Positions 1-10,128 of a DNA stretch of 64,000 nt are shown here, one piece after another. Below the pieces are notes generated by a model. That model did not search any database, had not been told where the DNA came from, and saw only the letters and a program-made list of their open reading frames with translations. The DNA is taken from positions 2,936,501 to 3,000,500 of the forward strand of contig NC_080559.1 in the NCBI RefSeq assembly GCF_030253575.1, in the 5' to 3' direction. The position numbers were made by a program, and so were the translations under genes. The DNA comes from Rhododendron vialii. Its lineage: Eukaryota > Streptophyta > Magnoliopsida > Ericales > Ericaceae. Numbering within the stretch: the first letter of the stretch is position 1; each line of letters opens with the position of its first letter.

Positions 1-180
1 CGGCTCGTTTAGTAAATAGGTCGACCGGAGCTCGGCTTGTTAACAGAGGCTCAGTTCAACTAAAGATGTTCTTTTAGTAAATGACTAAACTTGACTTGTT
101 AAGGCTCGAGCCGAGCTTGAGCTCAACAATGCTCGGTTCGGCTCGGCTCATTTACCGCCCTAGACTCTTGCGGTGACTTT
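1..180. repeat. GCTCG-rich degenerate repeat
   Basis: The first 180 bases carry many copies of a gctcg/gagctcg core in both orientations. Such blocks are common in degenerate plant transposon flanks. The block runs off the left edge, so its family cannot be judged. No gene is seen here. Confidence 0.3.
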
Positions 181-244
181 ATTGTGAAAATGTAGCCAGT
201 TGGACCCCCCAACGATCAATGATTACGATCATTTTCTGAGAGTT

Positions 245-737
245 GAATATCTAGTCTATGAGTTGATTTTTAAGGAATACTCGATCCCTTGCTACAGTTC
301 CAGCCCTCTACAAACCGAATTAATGGCTATTCTTCTGGCAATCAAATGGTCCTTGAACGCTACCTTGCAGATTGCAGGACCGAGTCCCATTTCAGGGACA
401 CTTTTTTGTTGTGCAACATTGGCCTGAATATTTCAAAATTAGATTTTTGCAGGATCAAAAATGTCGAGCGCAAGGAGGTGCACCGAGCCCATTGCTTAGC
501 CAAGAACGCTCTGACGCATACCTCTACTGCAACAGCTACGGGGGGATATACCTTTTTGGGCCGTACGGGGATATAACTTTTTGGACCGGGACCTCGGCAG
601 TGTTTCCCGTTTTTGCCTAGTTTTCTTTGTACATGGTGTGTTGATGTAGTTTGGTTGTTGTATTTCCTTGTAACCGATCTCTTATATTAATGCATTTCTT
701 GCTTTTCCACTAAAAAAATAAGAATATCTAGTCTATG
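245..737 (+). mobile_element. 5'-truncated L1-type LINE with RNase H remnant
   Basis: A 16-bp direct repeat gaatatctagtctatg lies at 245-260 and again at 722-737, and the second copy directly follows an A-rich tail. The insert of about 460 bp (261-721) ends like a plant LINE 3' end. Its coding traces match the RNase H-like domain of plant LINEs: SPLQTELMAILLAIKW in one frame, and KEVHRAHCLAKNALT in another, so at least one frameshift separates them. The rest of the element is absent, as expected for 5' truncation at insertion. Target-site duplication is seen; family assignment is inferred from the RNase H motifs. Confidence 0.75.
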
Positions 738-739
738 TT

Positions 740-1330
740 GAACGGTAATAACTCTTTATACTAATTCGCTAAAGGATGCCCACGTATCAAAACTATTTTT
801 ATTAGTGCTTGAGTGTAATAAGAATTTCTAATGCATTACGAGAGATGCTACATACACTACCATCCATCCACTACACCATCTACTACATTTTTTATGGGAC
901 TCACCCCGGGTCCCAAAAAAATACAGAAAAATGTCCATAAATTTTATAATAATATTTTATGGGGTCATGTAAAAAAATCAACTCCAACGAATATCGGTAA
1001 GTATTATTTATTGATTTGTAGGGACGAAACTGTTTAACTGCACAGTTTTACCCCTATGAATCAAGAAATAATACTTACCGATATTTGTTGGAGATGATTT
1101 TTTACAGGACCCCATAATATATTATTTTAAAATTTATGAATATTTTTCTATATTTTTTTGGAACCCGGGGTGAGCCCTACAAAACATGTAGTGAATGGTG
1201 TAGTGGTTGGATGTAGTGTACCTAGACTTATTGTAACAGAAAATGTTTTGACATTATTTCCTTCGGTGGATAGTCGCGAGCTGATTTACAGGAAGTCATG
1301 CGTGGTAGACTAGAAGGGTGAGGTCAGCCA
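740..1330 (+). repeat. Dispersed repeat, copy 1, split by a MITE
   Basis: Segments 740-848 and 1221-1330 together resemble 2165-2350: shared blocks include ctaaaggatgccca, ttgacattattt and tcatgcgtggtaga. A shorter relative starts at about 14533. The foldback element at 849-1220 sits inside this copy, so it arrived later. The repeat is noncoding and of unknown family. Confidence 0.5.
849..1220. mobile_element. Foldback MITE, about 370 bp
   Basis: The two halves (849-1036 and 1037-1220) are near-complete inverted copies. Shared blocks include the actcaccccgggt / acccggggtgag pair and the cgaatatcggtaagtatta / taatacttaccgatatttg pair. The ends read tacactaccatcc and, inverted, tacactacatcc. 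The target-site duplication is unclear, so I do not assign a superfamily. Small open frames inside are by-products of the inverted repeat. Confidence 0.7.
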
Positions 1331-1427
1331 CTCTAATCATTTCTATGGGCATTATTTAGGGGATGCACGCAATGGGACCAATTATAAGTGTCGCTTCTTG
1401 TCGACACATTTAACCTCATCTCTTGTG

Positions 1428-1562
1428 AAATGGGACCATTCATTTTGGAATTGAATCAATTATAAGTGTCACTTCTTGCCGACACGTTTAATTGAGTGCA
1501 GCGGCCCTTTCCATAACAATGGCATAATTGGTCGCATTCCAGAATAAATGGTCCCATTCCAT
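1428..1562. mobile_element. Small foldback element
   Basis: The left arm (1428-1452, aatgggaccattcattttgg) is matched by an inverted right arm (1538-1562). A related sequence, aatgggaccaattataag, occurs just before it near 1370. About 135 bp long and without coding capacity. Confidence 0.5.
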
Positions 1563-1894
1563 TTTACGCTGGAGACAGAAGAACCACAAAATAGAAAAAA
1601 GGAATAATAAATGTCTTTTCGTATCACCATTCACCACCATGCTGTCATAGTGCCAAGCCAATTAGCCCTACACTTTAATTTCCCCTCAGCCACTCAAAAT
1701 TTATTACTCTTTGACTCTTTGTCATTACACATTCCAAACAGGAAAGTGACACTGCAAGACTGCAACTACACGAGTAGCGCCCATGCGCGGCCTTGTCGCT
1801 GCTAGAAAGATAGATAAAGATCTCGGTCATCGATTTGATGTGGTCTTTCACTTTTAATTTCGCATTCAAAATCGTAGTTTATCAAGGTGTAACT

Positions 1895-2085
1895 AAAAGT
1901 TTCTATATTTTAATCACGTGATAGAACCGTGATTAAAACCGTGACTAAAAAGGTAATAATCATGATTAAAAATGATAAAACCGTGACCTTTAACAATTTA
2001 ACATCTCAGTTTTATTATACAATCGTGGTTGTTTAGAGAGAAATAATCTCAATTTTAAAAAAAACCGAGGCTAAAAGTGGTGTTT
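1895..2085. repeat. Possible CACTA-like terminal remnant
   Basis: Short reiterated motifs (aaccgtga, tgattaaaa) in both orientations precede aaaagtggtgttttcc, which resembles the subterminal repeats and end of plant CACTA transposons. No terminal CACTA or 3-bp target duplication is resolved. Low confidence. Confidence 0.3.
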
Positions 2086-2164
2086 TCCTATGGAAAAAAA
2101 ATTCCATAGGAGCAGTCCCCAAGATCAATGATCCATTTCCAACAAAAAATTGAGATCAATGATT

Positions 2165-2350
2165 AGTCAACGAAGACTCTTTATAATTCTAAAGGATGCC
2201 CATAATGTTAACACTATTTTTGTTAGTGTCAAAGATTGTACTAATTCATTAAAGACTTTAGTATTAACAAGAATAGTTTTGACATTATTTCTTTTGCTAG
2301 AGTTGTAAGCTAAGCTGCCTTATAAGAAGTAATGCGTGGTAGAAGGGTGA
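2165..2350 (+). repeat. Dispersed repeat, copy 2
   Basis: Uninterrupted relative of 740-1330 (shared ctaaaggatgcccat, gttttgacattatttc and taatgcgtggtagaagg). It shows what the first copy looked like before the MITE inserted. From 2351 to 2614 I see only AT-rich sequence. Confidence 0.5.
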
Positions 2351-2614
2351 ACTGCGGATACCATATACAAAAAAACAAATATACACAATTTGAATATTTA
2401 GTTTTGACAACCTTGCTTAAAGACACTTTGCCTAATGTTGTTTTCATGTTTAATTAAAAATTCTAAAAAAACCTGCATCATAACAAACAACGGATGTTAC
2501 ATCTCCATATTTTTATAATACAATTTGATCGTTTCCATACAGTTGCTGAAGCAGTCTTACAAACATGAATCCCATAAATTTATTTTAAGAAAGATAATCT
2601 TGCAATAAAATGTT

Positions 2615-4487
2615 AAAACTGTAGAGACCCGTGTTTAATTTTAATTTTTTTTTTATTGATGTTGGTATGTGGAATTATAATTAGATAATTTTGTGCGCAA
2701 TGAATGTTATTTTGTATATGAAGATGTATGTTTGGTCATGTGGGCCCGAGTTCGTGAGCCATAGGACGAGAGTGTTGAGAGACCCGCGGTGGTTAATTTT
2801 TATGAGTAATTACTATTTATTTTTATAGCTCATGAGGTATTAGTGTAGCTACTTATTAAATTTTAGGACTTGAGAAAGTGCTTAAGGTAGTTGAGGGGGT
2901 GTAGTGTAATAACTACACTTAAAAGGATCAGAGAGAGAGACCGGCCGATTCTAATTTCTTCTTTTTCCTTTTTCCTGCGTCTTCTCCTCTGTCTCTTTTA
3001 CCTCTCTCAAACCCTCATGGTTCAAATGCTAAATTGAAGGCCAAGGTTCGAGAATCTCGCAACAAGGCAAAAAGAAAACGTGATCTACGGACAAAGGGCT
3101 ACGCATCTATCCGAACAATATCTCAATTGGTCAAATTTCGGGATTTCATCAATTTGGGGATTTCTCTCTTTGAGGTAGGATTTATGCTAAGTGATTAAAT
3201 ATGGGTGTGTATATGCCTTGGTGTGCACTTAATTTGAGCTTTGGTTAGAGTTAATCGATTAATAGAGTAAACCCTAGTTTATGTATTTGGTTATATTCAC
3301 TGTACACGAGGTTAGGTCAGAGATTGGTAATGTTGTTCGTGGCTATGATCGAAATTATACTAGTTTTTGGTATTTTTGATCTTGATTGGTATGGGGTTTT
3401 CTTTTAAAGTGGAAATTCATGCATTTTAAGTGATACTAGGACAAGTGCTAGTTATGGACACGCACACCATGTGTTTGATGAAAAGATTGCAACTTAAATG
3501 GGCAATTTTTGTTTTGTAACGGGTGGATTATTTTTACCCAATGCAATTAGTAGGCTAAGGAGAGGGACTTGTTGATATATGATTTTGTATACTCGTTGCA
3601 TATATGTGAGCTGTTTGGAATAATTTTTTGTGTTTGTGGAGAATATATCGGGTATATTTTATATTAGTTGAAGTTGACGGATTTGGGTGAGTATTCGAGG
3701 AATTTTAGTTGATTTGGGCTTTAAAGCCAAGTATTTGAGATATTTTAGAATATGATAGTTTTGGGATTTTGAGTTGGGTCACCGGGGAACTCGGGTCAAT
3801 TGTGACGCCGTCGGTGAAAGTCCGTAAACCCGCGCGGGGTAGGTTGCTTCGTCCTTCGGGTTAGTAGACCGTAAAGTGCATGTGCTGGAGACGTCTAGCA
3901 CGGTTGGTTGGTGATTGCATCACGGTTGGTTGGTGATTGCATCGGTGAGCAACTCATATAATATTATGTCTCGGTGTTGAGTAAATTTGATATTCGATTT
4001 GGTTGGCTATTCTATTATGAGCTTTGTTATTTTCCGTATCGACTTTTATGGGTAATTTCCTTTATTCGGGACTTGATTTGAGTTCGTGGTTTAATAGCAT
4101 CCTTTTGAGTATTTGAAGGGAAGGGAAAATTGAAAACACTTAATATAATGCATAGATTATTTTATTGTGTTAGTTTGACTTTGAATTGGGATTTTTTTTA
4201 ACTTCCTCGTAAATATTGAAGAAGAAAGAAGCAAGAAAACTTTTCAATACTTGTATATAAAAAGAGTATATTTTGTATATCAAGCTTTGCATGTTCATAT
4301 CTTTTCATTTAGCATATTTCCTGCTCGAACTGTGGCTCATGTTGTTGCAACCCAAATTTTTCAGGTTTCAAGATGGATCCGAAGGCTTAAGAATCATGGG
4401 ATATGTTCTAGTCTTTTATTTAAGTGCATAATATATAGGGTATTTTGAAGTTTATTTGTAAAAAAAAAGGCGGGTCGTGACAAAAAC
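2615..4487 (+). mobile_element. Solo LTR, Ty3/Gypsy-like (fossil)
   Basis: The segment 2620-4482 (1,863 bp) begins tgtagagacccg and ends ggcgggtcgtgaca, with the TG...CA borders and the near-inverted end motif (gacccg/cgggtc) known from plant Ty3/Gypsy LTRs. It is flanked by the 5-bp direct repeat aaaac at 2615-2619 and 4483-4487. No internal coding region or second LTR is present, so it is a solo LTR left by LTR-LTR recombination. A 22-bp tandem repeat (cacggttggttggtgattgc...) lies near 3899-3943. Without a partner LTR it cannot be dated. It ends about 230 bp before the start codon of the intact LRR gene. Confidence 0.8.
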
Positions 4488-4573
4488 TATCCGGGTGGAT
4501 TTGAAGTTAGTTGTCCAGAAATTAAATTATTAACAGCCACACACAACGAATGGACATCACTTATCTTCATCTG

Positions 4574-4712
4574 TGGCTTTAGAAAACCATTCACACCCAA
4601 ACATTCCAAAACATACGTCTCCATGCACCCACTATACACCAAGTAGGAGGGTAGCGCCAACCGTCTGCTTGATTTTCTCGCCAAGTTTTCAACTTTTTGT
4701 CTTTCAAAGAGC
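4574..4712 (+). promoter_or_regulatory. Conserved leader of the LRR array
   Basis: This block recurs before the other full-length copies (9931-10051, 15091-15196, 19750-19827). Common pieces are ttagaaaaccat, ctgcttgattttctcg and tttcaaagagcatggcc, the last leading straight into the ATG. It probably represents 5' UTR and proximal promoter carried along with each duplication. In the first copy only about 90 bp separate this block from the solo LTR. Confidence 0.55.
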
Positions 4713-7109
4713 ATGGCCAGTACTAGTAGTGAAGCTCCTCGCTCGTCACCTCGTGAGACTCCGACCATCAACAATTCTGCCAAAACCAAATCCAACTTCT
4801 CCATACCATCGTATTTGGTAGCAAACTTCAAGGCCAAATTTTGTGTCTCAAAACCAAGACCGGTTGACAACAGCCACCACAATGCTGCTTGCAGCAGTGC
4901 AACTGCCAAACGAAATGACCACCACGGGGAAGAAGATCTTCCCCCTTCTTCTGACATGATCCCTAATGATCTCCTCCTCGTTGATCCAGCTTCCAACAGT
5001 GCAACCACCAAACCAAATGACCACCACCACCAGGGGGAAGATGTTCCCCCTTCTTCTGAATTAATGATCCCTAATGATCTCCTCCACGTTGATTCAGCCT
5101 TGAAGAATTACACGGACCATATGAATGTTCAAATCAACCTGGCCCGTGACAAGTTCAAGGAGCTACAACAAAACTCACGGAGCAGTGAAAGAGACTTTGA
5201 AGAACTCCGAAAGGCCATTGCTAAGCTCAAGTTGCAGATCCCTACGCAGGTGAATATCCTTTCAACCACCAGCAAAGACGATCACCACGGTGGAGCAGCT
5301 CTTTCCCCCTCTTCTAAACTGATGCATAATGATCTCCTCCTCGTGGATTCGGCCTTTGCAGAGACGAAGGAGTACATGGACCGTATGAGTGAGAAAATTA
5401 ACCAGGCCCATGAGAAATTCAAGGACCTACAAATATTACGGAGTGGTCCTGAGAGAGAATTTGACGTTACACATAAAAAAAAGAAGAAAGAATTTGATGA
5501 ACTACGAAAGGCCATCAAAAAGCTAAAAGTCCAGATCCCTTCGCATGTGAAAATCGGTTCTGCTGATTCCAACCGACATCGTAACCGGTGGCCTAATATA
5601 AACGAGGCCGACGATATTGGAATGACACAATTCTTCTACAAGGAGCCACTGGTTGCGCACACTAATGATTTCGATGGCCTATTGATGGCATTTTATGACC
5701 TCCCCTGGAGATTGCGTAGGTTTTTGTTATGTTTCCTCAAGTTCCCACCAGCGGCAACTATAAAGAGAACTACGATGATTTACCTGTGGATGAACTCCTT
5801 TAGCTATATGGGGGATACGAACGAGGATGAAGGCAATAAGATCTTTGATGAGCTTGTTGAGAAGGGCTTCATCCAGCCTATCTACCAAAAATGCTCCTTG
5901 GTGCCAGACAGTTGCAGAATGAGCCTTTCTGTTCGTTCTGCTTTATACGGAAAAGCTTTAAGTAATGAATTTACTTCAAATAATAATCTTGATTTGGATC
6001 CTAGATTAGCTTGGAATCTTCATTGGGGGCCTTATTGTTGTATCAACGTTGGTGAAGCCATTATTAATTGGGTGCCTGAAATACTTAAGAATGAAGGCTA
6101 CATCGGAAGTCTTTATCTCGGAAGGTGGCAAAGCTCAACTACGCACCACATTGAGCTAGCAGACGCCAAAATTCTACTTGGACTGAAGAATCTATATAGC
6201 TTAAAGTTTCTTAGCCTTCAAGGAATTTCTATGATTACGGTGCTTCCCACATCCATTTTAGACCTCAACGATTTGACGATCTTAGATCTCCGAGCTTGTC
6301 ATAATCTTGAGGCAATTCCTGACAATATCGGTTTGCTCAAGAGTCTGACACACTTGGACATGTCCGAGTGTTGCTTTATAGAACACATGCCCGAGAGTCT
6401 TGCTCAACTATCAAACCTTGAAGTCCTTAAGGGATTCTTGATTGGAGATTTCAACAAAAACAAACAATCGTGTACTCTTTCCGATTTGTCAAGACTGCCG
6501 AAGTTGAGAAAACTTAACATTTATGTAAGTGTGAAAGACTTTCGCAGACTCTGGGACTTTGATGATTTAAAAAATTTTGAAGTCCTGCAAAAGTTGACAA
6601 TATCATGGGGAGGATGCTCTTTACAAGGTGAAAGCCGCAGACAAAGTCAAGGAAAGGCAAGCATGGCACGACTCAGTCAGAGCCCATTGACACTTCCTCC
6701 CAAATTGCAGAAACTAGACCTTCAGTGTTTCCCTTCAGAGGGTCTAATCGATTGCTTGAGGCCTGCCGGAATAAAGGGACTAAAGAAACTTTACATTAGA
6801 GGAGGGCAACTATATAATCTAGGCCAATCAAGGAAACACCAAGGGGAGCACTGGAACGTGGAGATATTGCGTTTGAAGTACTTGAGCAAATTAGGGATAG
6901 ATTGGAGCGAATTGAGGATATTATTTCCCAAACTAATATACTTGCAGCAAGTAGAATGCCCCAAGCTTACTAACTTTCCGTGTGATGAGAGTGGTGTGTG
7001 GATGGACAAGAATGCCATATATATTCAGGAGCAGCTGCAGAAATATTCCAGAACCAGTGACATCGGCTCAAGTTCTATGGACTATGGTGGAATCCGGTCC
7101 AACCTCTGA
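4713..7109 (+). CDS. Winged-helix/LRR resistance-like protein, NB-less (array copy 1, intact)
   Basis: This is a single-exon frame of 798 aa and the only undamaged full-length copy. A Ser/Thr-rich start is followed by a basic stretch (residues 33-50, LVANFKAKFCVSKPRP). Next come coiled-coil-like modules: a partial one near 82-95 and full ones near 112-183 and 196-282, with cores NDLLLVDSAFAE, HEKF and FDELRKAI. A winged-helix-like region of NB-ARC type follows at about 318-392 (FLLCFLKFPP, TMIYLW, FDELVEKGFIQP). Irregular LRRs occupy about 460-755. The segment RWQSSTTHHIEL and the LRR style match plant proteins usually annotated RPP13-like protein 4 or LRR family proteins. I find no P-loop, kinase-2 or GLPL motif, so nucleotide binding is not expected. 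A role in immunity is inferred from the family only. The start is fixed by the conserved leader and by ATGGCCAGTACTAGCAGT-like starts in the paralogues. Expression is untested. Confidence 0.88.
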   Translation: MASTSSEAPRSSPRETPTINNSAKTKSNFSIPSYLVANFKAKFCVSKPRPVDNSHHNAACSSATAKRNDHHGEEDLPPSSDMIPNDLLLVDPASNSATTKPNDHHHQGEDVPPSSELMIPNDLLHVDSALKNYTDHMNVQINLARDKFKELQQNSRSSERDFEELRKAIAKLKLQIPTQVNILSTTSKDDHHGGAALSPSSKLMHNDLLLVDSAFAETKEYMDRMSEKINQAHEKFKDLQILRSGPEREFDVTHKKKKKEFDELRKAIKKLKVQIPSHVKIGSADSNRHRNRWPNINEADDIGMTQFFYKEPLVAHTNDFDGLLMAFYDLPWRLRRFLLCFLKFPPAATIKRTTMIYLWMNSFSYMGDTNEDEGNKIFDELVEKGFIQPIYQKCSLVPDSCRMSLSVRSALYGKALSNEFTSNNNLDLDPRLAWNLHWGPYCCINVGEAIINWVPEILKNEGYIGSLYLGRWQSSTTHHIELADAKILLGLKNLYSLKFLSLQGISMITVLPTSILDLNDLTILDLRACHNLEAIPDNIGLLKSLTHLDMSECCFIEHMPESLAQLSNLEVLKGFLIGDFNKNKQSCTLSDLSRLPKLRKLNIYVSVKDFRRLWDFDDLKNFEVLQKLTISWGGCSLQGESRRQSQGKASMARLSQSPLTLPPKLQKLDLQCFPSEGLIDCLRPAGIKGLKKLYIRGGQLYNLGQSRKHQGEHWNVEILRLKYLSKLGIDWSELRILFPKLIYLQQVECPKLTNFPCDESGVWMDKNAIYIQEQLQKYSRTSDIGSSSMDYGGIRSNL

Positions 7110-7194
7110 TCAGGATGATTGTAAAATTTGTTCAATAGATGAGTAATAGCTTTTAGGTAGTTAGGTTTAGTGTAAGCTAAGTGCTTAGCTAAGA

Positions 7195-7350
7195 GATAAG
7201 AACAGTTGTTTAGGGAGAGTTGGAACCTTGGCTGTAACTTACTCAAGTGAAGCCTCCCCAAGCATGGTAGGTTCTCCCATGGCTGCTATATCTTGTATTT
7301 CTTAATTTCTTGTTCTTCCTCTCTGCAACTTGTATTATTTCCCAAATAAA
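7195..7350 (+). terminator. Conserved 3' block with candidate poly(A) signal
   Basis: The sequence ggctgtaact...cctccccaagca.ggtaggttctccc recurs after copies 2 and 3, and in part after copy 4. In this copy it is followed by AATAAA at 7345-7350. The same position is AATAAA after copy 4 (22022-22027) but is altered after copies 2 and 3. It is probably the 3' UTR and polyadenylation region. Confidence 0.45.
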
Positions 7351-8859
7351 CAATTGATAACTAGAAATCAAGCATGACGAGTATTTCACTGAGGTTGCTT
7401 TATGGAAGGATATTCAAGACTCTGGTTATTTAGGTGGAGCAGAAGAACGTCGATCTTGCTGTCGAGCAAGGCTGCTTGGACTATCAATCTATACTGACAA
7501 GTTTATTGCAATTTTTCCCTTATTCATTCTCATGATTATGCAATGTAATTGACGTCTTGGGTATGCATCTCTGATTGATTGCTGTATTTCCATTGAGTAG
7601 CTCACTTTTGTTTAATCTTCTGGGTAGCCAAGTAGCAGGAATTTGGGAGATTCAATGTTGTGAGATTACGTCCGGAATGAACCACATAGGATATGGATAG
7701 ATTTCAGTTTAGGGTGATTAGTCGTAGCTATTTTGTGGCAATGGCCTACCGTATTTATTCACTGTGTTCATTTATTTCAAGTTCAGATCACAATGTCTAT
7801 TCTATGGTTCAACAAAAATAGTTGGATAAGCCCATTTATTTATGTACTTTCTGGATATTTTATCAGAGTAGATGATAGCACAAGTTTTAGTGTAACTGTG
7901 CAGGATTTGTGACGTGGGTCGACCTCTGTGATCATGGAGGAAACTTGTGACTAATGGTGTATAGTTATTGTCTCCCTTTGAATAAAATGGCATTGGCTAA
8001 TCTTGGTTGCATGTCTTGGATGGCTAAGTACACATTGCTGGGCTCGTTTCCTATCCGCTAAAGTTTTTGGGATTCGATGCTCTAACATGGTATGAGAGAG
8101 AGAATGTGAGACAGCTTGATATACATTCTTGGGCCTATGTCCTAACACCTCATCCTTTCGGGCAATTAATGCCCTAACAGCATGCTCATCTACATTATTC
8201 ATATCTGTTACGAAATCTTAGTCTCCAATACATTCTAGCAGTAAAAGCTTCGAAACTTCTATACTATATGGTTGAATGCATACCTACTTTGTAGTTTTTG
8301 CTCTCTGGGGAGATACTGAGATTCAAACTTTAGGAAAATGCAAGGATTCAAACCTTTTTTTTATACCTATCTTCCAGGATTCGAATGTCAGTTTTGAATC
8401 CCATAGTTTGTCTTCTTTACAATATAAATGTCACGGATCATGTCTCGGCCTGGTCGGCCAAGCCGTCAAGGAGCAAAAAGAAACAAAAATCAGTTACTGT
8501 CTTGCTTTCGATTGGAAAAAAAAGGGTTACTTTCTTGCTTGGAGAAGGTAACTGGAGTCCGTGATCTGCAAATTTAGACCAGGTCCTTCAGGGATCCTCA
8601 TAATTATCAATATTTCGCTCGTGTTTATGTGGACCTAATTCTGTATGATCAGCAACTCCCTGGACTAAGCAGGAAGAGGGCTGAATTAGCTAGAGGAATT
8701 TTATTGTCTATCCCTTCCATTTTGACGTGGTGATAGGATATACATTTTAATATTTTATATTTTGATTGTAGATTATAAATTGGATTCTCTTTGTGGAATC
8801 CTCTGTTGTATGGAAATGAATCGAAATGCATTAAAATTCTCTTTTCTGCCGCTTCGAAT
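7351..8859. other. Intergenic, no gene seen; possible Copia-like LTR junction
   Basis: No convincing coding region is seen in this 1.5-kb stretch. Around 8060-8110 the text gctctaaca followed by tggtatgagag resembles the LTR end and initiator-tRNA-Met binding site of Ty1/Copia elements, but no LTR pair or internal genes are recognisable. If real it is a small fossil fragment. Confidence 0.3.
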
Positions 8860-9400
8860 TTTAACATCTACATAAGTGTGAAAGACTTTCGCAAACTGTG
8901 GGATTTTGATGATTTTAAAAAATTTATTTGCCTGCAAAAGTTGACAATATCATGGGGAGGATGCTCTTTTGGAGAAGAGTTTGGAGAAGAAAGAAGAATA
9001 CTATCAGCACTATTCACACAAGGCCCTCTAATACTTCCTCCCATTTTGCAGAAACTAGACTTTCAGTGTTTCCCTGAGGCAAGTCTAACCAATTGGTTGA
9101 GGCCTGCCGAGAGACTAAAGAAACTCTATATCAGAGGAGGGCTATTATGTGATCTAGACCAAATTCAGAAACGTCAAGGGGAGTGGTGGAACGTGGAGAT
9201 ATTGCGTTTGAAGTACTTGAGCAAATTAAAGATAGATTGGAGCGAACTGAGGATATTATTTCCCAAGTTAATTTACTTGCAACAAGAAGAATGCCCCAAG
9301 TTAAGTAACTCCCCGTGTGATGAGAGGGGCGTGTGGATGAACATGGAGGCCATTGATTCGCACATGCAGTAGCAGACATACCTCAAAACCAGCGGCACGC
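8860..9400 (+). pseudogene. C-terminal fragment of an LRR array copy
   Basis: Homology to the array starts abruptly at about 8860 (tttaacatctacataagtgtgaaagac) and covers the last third of the LRR domain, equal to about residues 600-775 of the intact copy. It ends with a TAG at 9370-9372 where paralogues have Leu. Leader, N-terminal modules, winged helix and first LRRs are missing. The apparent start ATG at 8791 lies in unrelated sequence and is fortuitous. It has the same strand as its neighbours, so it is a truncated duplicate left between copies 1 and 2. Confidence 0.8.
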
Positions 9401-10051
9401 CCACGTGATACCCTTCCACCACTCACAGCTTGCCAACAAAGCTTCATATCATAATTTTTTACTTTGTATAGGTTTCCTATTCACCAAATTTTATAATCTA
9501 TACACGTAAAGGCATGCTAGGATTAGATGTTTTTTACACACTAATGATAACTAGGTTATTTATCAATTTAGTTTGTCAACAAGAATGAGCACAACCGTAC
9601 CTTGCCAACCTTGTGTCTGTTTTGGGTCTTTTGGTGGTATAGGATTGTCGAGGTTTTGTAGGTGCCAATATAGCTGGAATGTGCTTTCCCCGTTCATAAC
9701 TCTGTCAACATAATTAGGATGTTAAATTTGTCGATTTCTCCCAACCCCTTCTCTGTTGTTGCAGTGGCCCTTCCATGGAACTTCTCGTTCTACGTGGCAA
9801 CTGGCAAGCCAAGTGCTCAACTCCACATCCAAATACTGCTACCAGCCTACCATTCTTGAATAAATGGACATCGTTTTTCTTTTTTTCTTTTTTTTGGGTG
9901 CTTATAAATGGACATCGTTTATCTTTGAGCTTAGAAAACCATTCACATCCAAATTCCAAAACATACATCACCACCACCAAAGGAATAGGGTTGCCCCTAA
10001 ACCTCTGCTTGATTTTCTGATCAAATTTTCAACTCTAGTCTTTCAAAGACC
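9401..10051. other. Spacer and leader of array copy 2
   Basis: No gene is seen in 9401-9850. A short duplicated segment, aaatggacatcgttt, occurs at about 9862 and 9906. The conserved array leader begins near 9931 and runs into the ancestral ATG at 10052. A TATA-like cttataaatgg lies at about 9900. Confidence 0.4.
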
Positions 10052-10128
10052 ATGGCCAGCAGTGAAGCCCCTCCTCATCATCTAGAGGGACTCCAACCAT
10101 CAACAGTTCAACAAAAACCAAATCCAAA

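Noticed and set aside
2615-4487. Possibility that the LTR belongs to a complete retrotransposon in the window
   Set aside because: No second LTR or internal coding region lies beside it, and both sides carry the same 5-bp duplication, which fits a solo LTR.
8791-9372. Complete-looking 193-codon LRR protein
   Set aside because: The first codons come from unrelated sequence before the homology break at about 8860, and no leader is present. It is better called a gene fragment.
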